Shown one piece after another: positions 16,053 through 17,659 of a stretch of DNA of 17,659 nucleotides; position 1 is the first letter of the stretch; each line of letters begins with the position of its first letter. The notes under the pieces are model-generated. The model was not told the DNA's origin. It searched no databases and was given only the letters and a program-made list of their open reading frames with translations. The stretch covers positions 1 through 17,659 of the forward strand of contig JAWXBD010000249.1 of assembly GCA_034439815.1 (NCBI GenBank), given 5' to 3'. The position numbers were made by a program, and so were the translations under genes. Origin of the DNA: JAEUIT01 sp034439815. Lineage in GTDB: Bacteria > Planctomycetota > Phycisphaerae > Phycisphaerales > SM1A02.

Positions 16053-17465
16053 TCAGGCGAGTATGGGTTCGATCACCTTGCCGGCCACGTCGGTCAGCCG
16101 ATAGTCGCGACCCTGGAAGTAGTAGGTGAGCTGCTCGTGGTCAAAGCCAAGCAGGTGCAGCACCGTGGCATGGACATCGTGCACATGCACGGCGCCACTG
16201 ATCGGATCGAAACCCAGCTCGTCCGTCGCGCCGTACGTAAAGCCGGGCTTCAATCCGCGTCCGACCATCCAGATGGTATTCGCATACGAGTGGTGATCCC
16301 GCCCCACCATCTCCAGATCAAATTTACCGCCCTCGCTCACTGGCGTGCGGCCGAACTCGCCTGCCCAGATGACCAGCGTGTCGTCCAGCAGTCCGCGCTG
16401 CTTGAGGTCAAACACCAGCGCAGCCATCGGCTTGTCGATCTTAGGGCAGAGGGACAGCAGACCCGAGCGCAATTTCTGGTGGTGATCCCAGCCGGCGATG
16501 TCGTTGAGCTGCACGTAGCGTACGCCGCGCTCGATCAGGCGCCGTGCGAGCAGGCAGTTGTTGGCGAACGAGGCCTCCGCCGTCGTGCCCTAGAGTTCGT
16601 GGACATGCTTGGGCTCACGCCGGATGTCTACAGCATCGGGCACAGCAGCCTGCATCCGGTTCGCGAGGCGGTACCGCGCGATGCGCGCTTGAATCTCGGG
16701 ATCGCCGAACGCCGCATGGTTTATCGAATTGAGGCGGCTGATCGCCTCGACGGTCTCCTGCCGGTCACGGGCCGTGAAGCCTTTGGGATCGGAGAGGTTG
16801 AGGACTGGATCGCCCGTCGGCCGAAGCCGCACGCCTTGGTTGGCGGACGGCAGGAATCCGGCACCATAGGCTTCCCTACCGAGAACACCGTCAGGATCTC
16901 CTGACGTGAGCACGACGTAGCCTGGTAGATTGGGGTTCTCCGTGCCTAGAGAGTGTACGGTCCAGGCACCAAGCGTCGGGCGTCCGACACGGGCATGTCC
17001 ACAGAGCATCATCAGCTCTGCGGGGCCGTGATTGAACTCGTCCGTCTTCACGGCCTTCAGAAAAGCGACCTCGTCGACCGCCTTGGTGAAGTGAGGTAGC
17101 AGCTCCGATACCCACGCACCGCATTCTCCGTGCTGCGCGAAGCGGAACTGCGGCCCGAGAATCCGAGGCTGAGATTCCGGAGACACTGCAAGGAAGGTCT
17201 TACCCTTGAGGAAGGATGTCGGGCACGGCTTGCCGTGGAGCTTCTCGAGCATGGAATTGTAGTCGAACAGCTCCAACTGTGAAGGTGCACCGGGCAGGTG
17301 AATGTGAATGACGCGCTTCACGCGCGGCACAAAGTGAGCCGCGAGCTCTCGCGCGGGCGTCTGGCGAGAAGCTGCGGCGAGAGGACCGCCGCCGAGTGCC
17401 AGCGCACCGAGGCCGGCAATGGACTCCTGAAGGAAACGTCGCCGGGACGCACGATCGATTGACAT
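16053..17465 (-). pseudogene. DUF1501 protein (Tat-exported, alkaline-phosphatase fold) with one in-frame amber codon
   Basis: A DUF1501 protein, a family with the alkaline phosphatase/sulfatase fold and no settled function. ATG at 17463-17465 starts a Tat signal (RASRRRFLQESIAG, matching SRRxFLK). Family marks follow: VIHIHLPGAPSQLELFDYN, SELLPHFTKAVDEVAFLKAV, then after the break VQLNDIAGWDHH, VIWAGEFGRTP, HDVHATVLHLLGFDHEQL and the C-terminus LTDVAGKVIEPILA. The only lesion is TAG at codon 292 (16590-16592), in HEL*GTT, where relatives usually carry Tyr. Both sides are otherwise in frame and well conserved, for a normal total of 470 residues. A recent nonsense mutation, a base-calling error or readthrough all fit. 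It lies between a DUF1553-like tail (4 bp) and the cytochrome fusion gene (7 bp). Confidence 0.85.
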
Positions 17466-17469
17466 CGGC

Positions 17470-17530
17470 CTACTCCTTCGTCAGCACGGCATCGAGGTTC
17501 AAAATGACATTTGGAGCTGCCCCGCTTCCG
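17470..17530 (-). pseudogene. C-terminal tail of a DUF1553-type (planctomycete cytochrome-associated) gene
   Basis: The last ~20 codons before the DUF1501 gene read GSGAAPNVILNLDAVLTKE and end in TAG at 17470-17472, 4 bp before the DUF1501 ATG. The ending LNLDAVLTKE resembles the C-termini of DUF1549/DUF1553 proteins that commonly precede DUF1501 genes. A TAA lies in frame just upstream (about 17538), and the homology ends where an insertion-element-like sequence begins (17531), so the gene is cut off. Identification is from a very short stretch. Confidence 0.45.
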
Positions 17531-17659
17531 TGGACAGTTTAGTGTCTTAGTCCTGTGATCTTTTCTTCATGCTGCCCTGCTGATCTTACCCGACAGTGAA
17601 CCTGCCGCCGCAGGCGGCAGAAGCTCTGCCATTCTCGCTCTGGCTTGGTGATGCGTCCG
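17531..17659 (+). mobile_element. Probable insertion-element end cutting the DUF1553-like gene
   Basis: From TGGACAGTTTAGTGTC at 17531 onward the base composition and coding character change, and the upstream gene is cut at this point. The TG start resembles the ends of IS3-like elements, but no transposase is visible in the remaining 129 bases, so the family is not determined. Confidence 0.35.
17602..17620. repeat. Perfect 8-bp hairpin
   Basis: CTGCCGCC and GGCGGCAG flank a three-base GCA loop, a strong GC-rich stem. No T run follows on either strand, so an intrinsic terminator is unlikely. It may belong to the element end around it. Confidence 0.5.

Noticed and set aside
16590..16592. Reassignment of TAG to Tyr, since TAG stands at probable Tyr positions in DUF1501 (16590-16592) and in the aminotransferase remnant (13671-13673)
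   Set aside because: TAG is the natural terminator of rhaI and of the rhamnosidase gene, with no homology beyond it, and the aminotransferase also carries several frameshifts. Ordinary nonsense mutations explain both.
1..17659. CRISPR arrays, tRNA or rRNA genes, riboswitches
   Set aside because: No regularly spaced repeats, tRNA-like cloverleaf segments or rRNA stretches were noticed on reading either strand.

Overview
The window looks like a high-GC chromosomal segment from a Gram-negative bacterium, most likely a proteobacterium. The grounds are a periplasmic-binding-protein ABC importer, a Tat-type signal, a cytochrome b561 domain and IS66 elements; the assignment is inference. Its core is an L-rhamnose utilisation locus laid out much like the rhizobial rhaRSTPQUK / rhaDI locus, but edged and partly eaten by mobile-element debris and gene decay.

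Left end (1-3305): a graveyard of IS66-type DNA. It holds a tnpC running off the left edge, an intact tnpB, a decayed tnpA, a frameshifted tyrosine recombinase on the + strand, a second tnpA start that is cut off, and IS66-like terminal sequences. The right boundary of this debris falls inside an FGGY sugar kinase (rhaK), of which only a decayed N-terminal remnant is left.

Middle, minus strand (3306-8297): a tightly overlapping operon read right to left: rhaR remnant (DeoR-type HTH only), rhaS (lipoprotein binding protein), rhaT (double ATPase), rhaP and rhaQ (permeases), rhaK remnant. Most junctions are 4-bp ATGA overlaps. No rhaU mutarotase gene is present.

Middle, plus strand (8314-13599): a divergent promoter region with a near-perfect 9-bp inverted repeat around a TTGACA box, then rhaD (bifunctional rhamnulose-1-phosphate aldolase / lactaldehyde dehydrogenase), rhaI (L-rhamnose isomerase of the Pseudomonas stutzeri type, with all metal ligands) and a secreted GH78-type alpha-L-rhamnosidase. 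Together they would release rhamnose outside the cytoplasm, import it, isomerise it and cleave the phosphorylated ketose. The phosphorylation step (RhaK) is broken here, as is the local regulator, so the pathway works only if these are supplied elsewhere.

Right end, minus strand (13596-17530): a second cluster read right to left. It contains the tail of a probable DUF1553-type gene, a Tat-exported DUF1501 protein broken by one amber codon, an intact membrane protein fusing cytochrome b561, a c-type haem domain and leucine-rich repeats, and a badly decayed class V aminotransferase. The DUF1553-like gene is cut at 17530 by what looks like another insertion-element end.

I found no convincing brand-new system. 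The most interesting points are the disrupted regulator and kinase inside an otherwise intact sugar locus, the candidate operator, and the b561-cytochrome c-LRR / DUF1501 / DUF1553 cluster, whose function is unknown to me.
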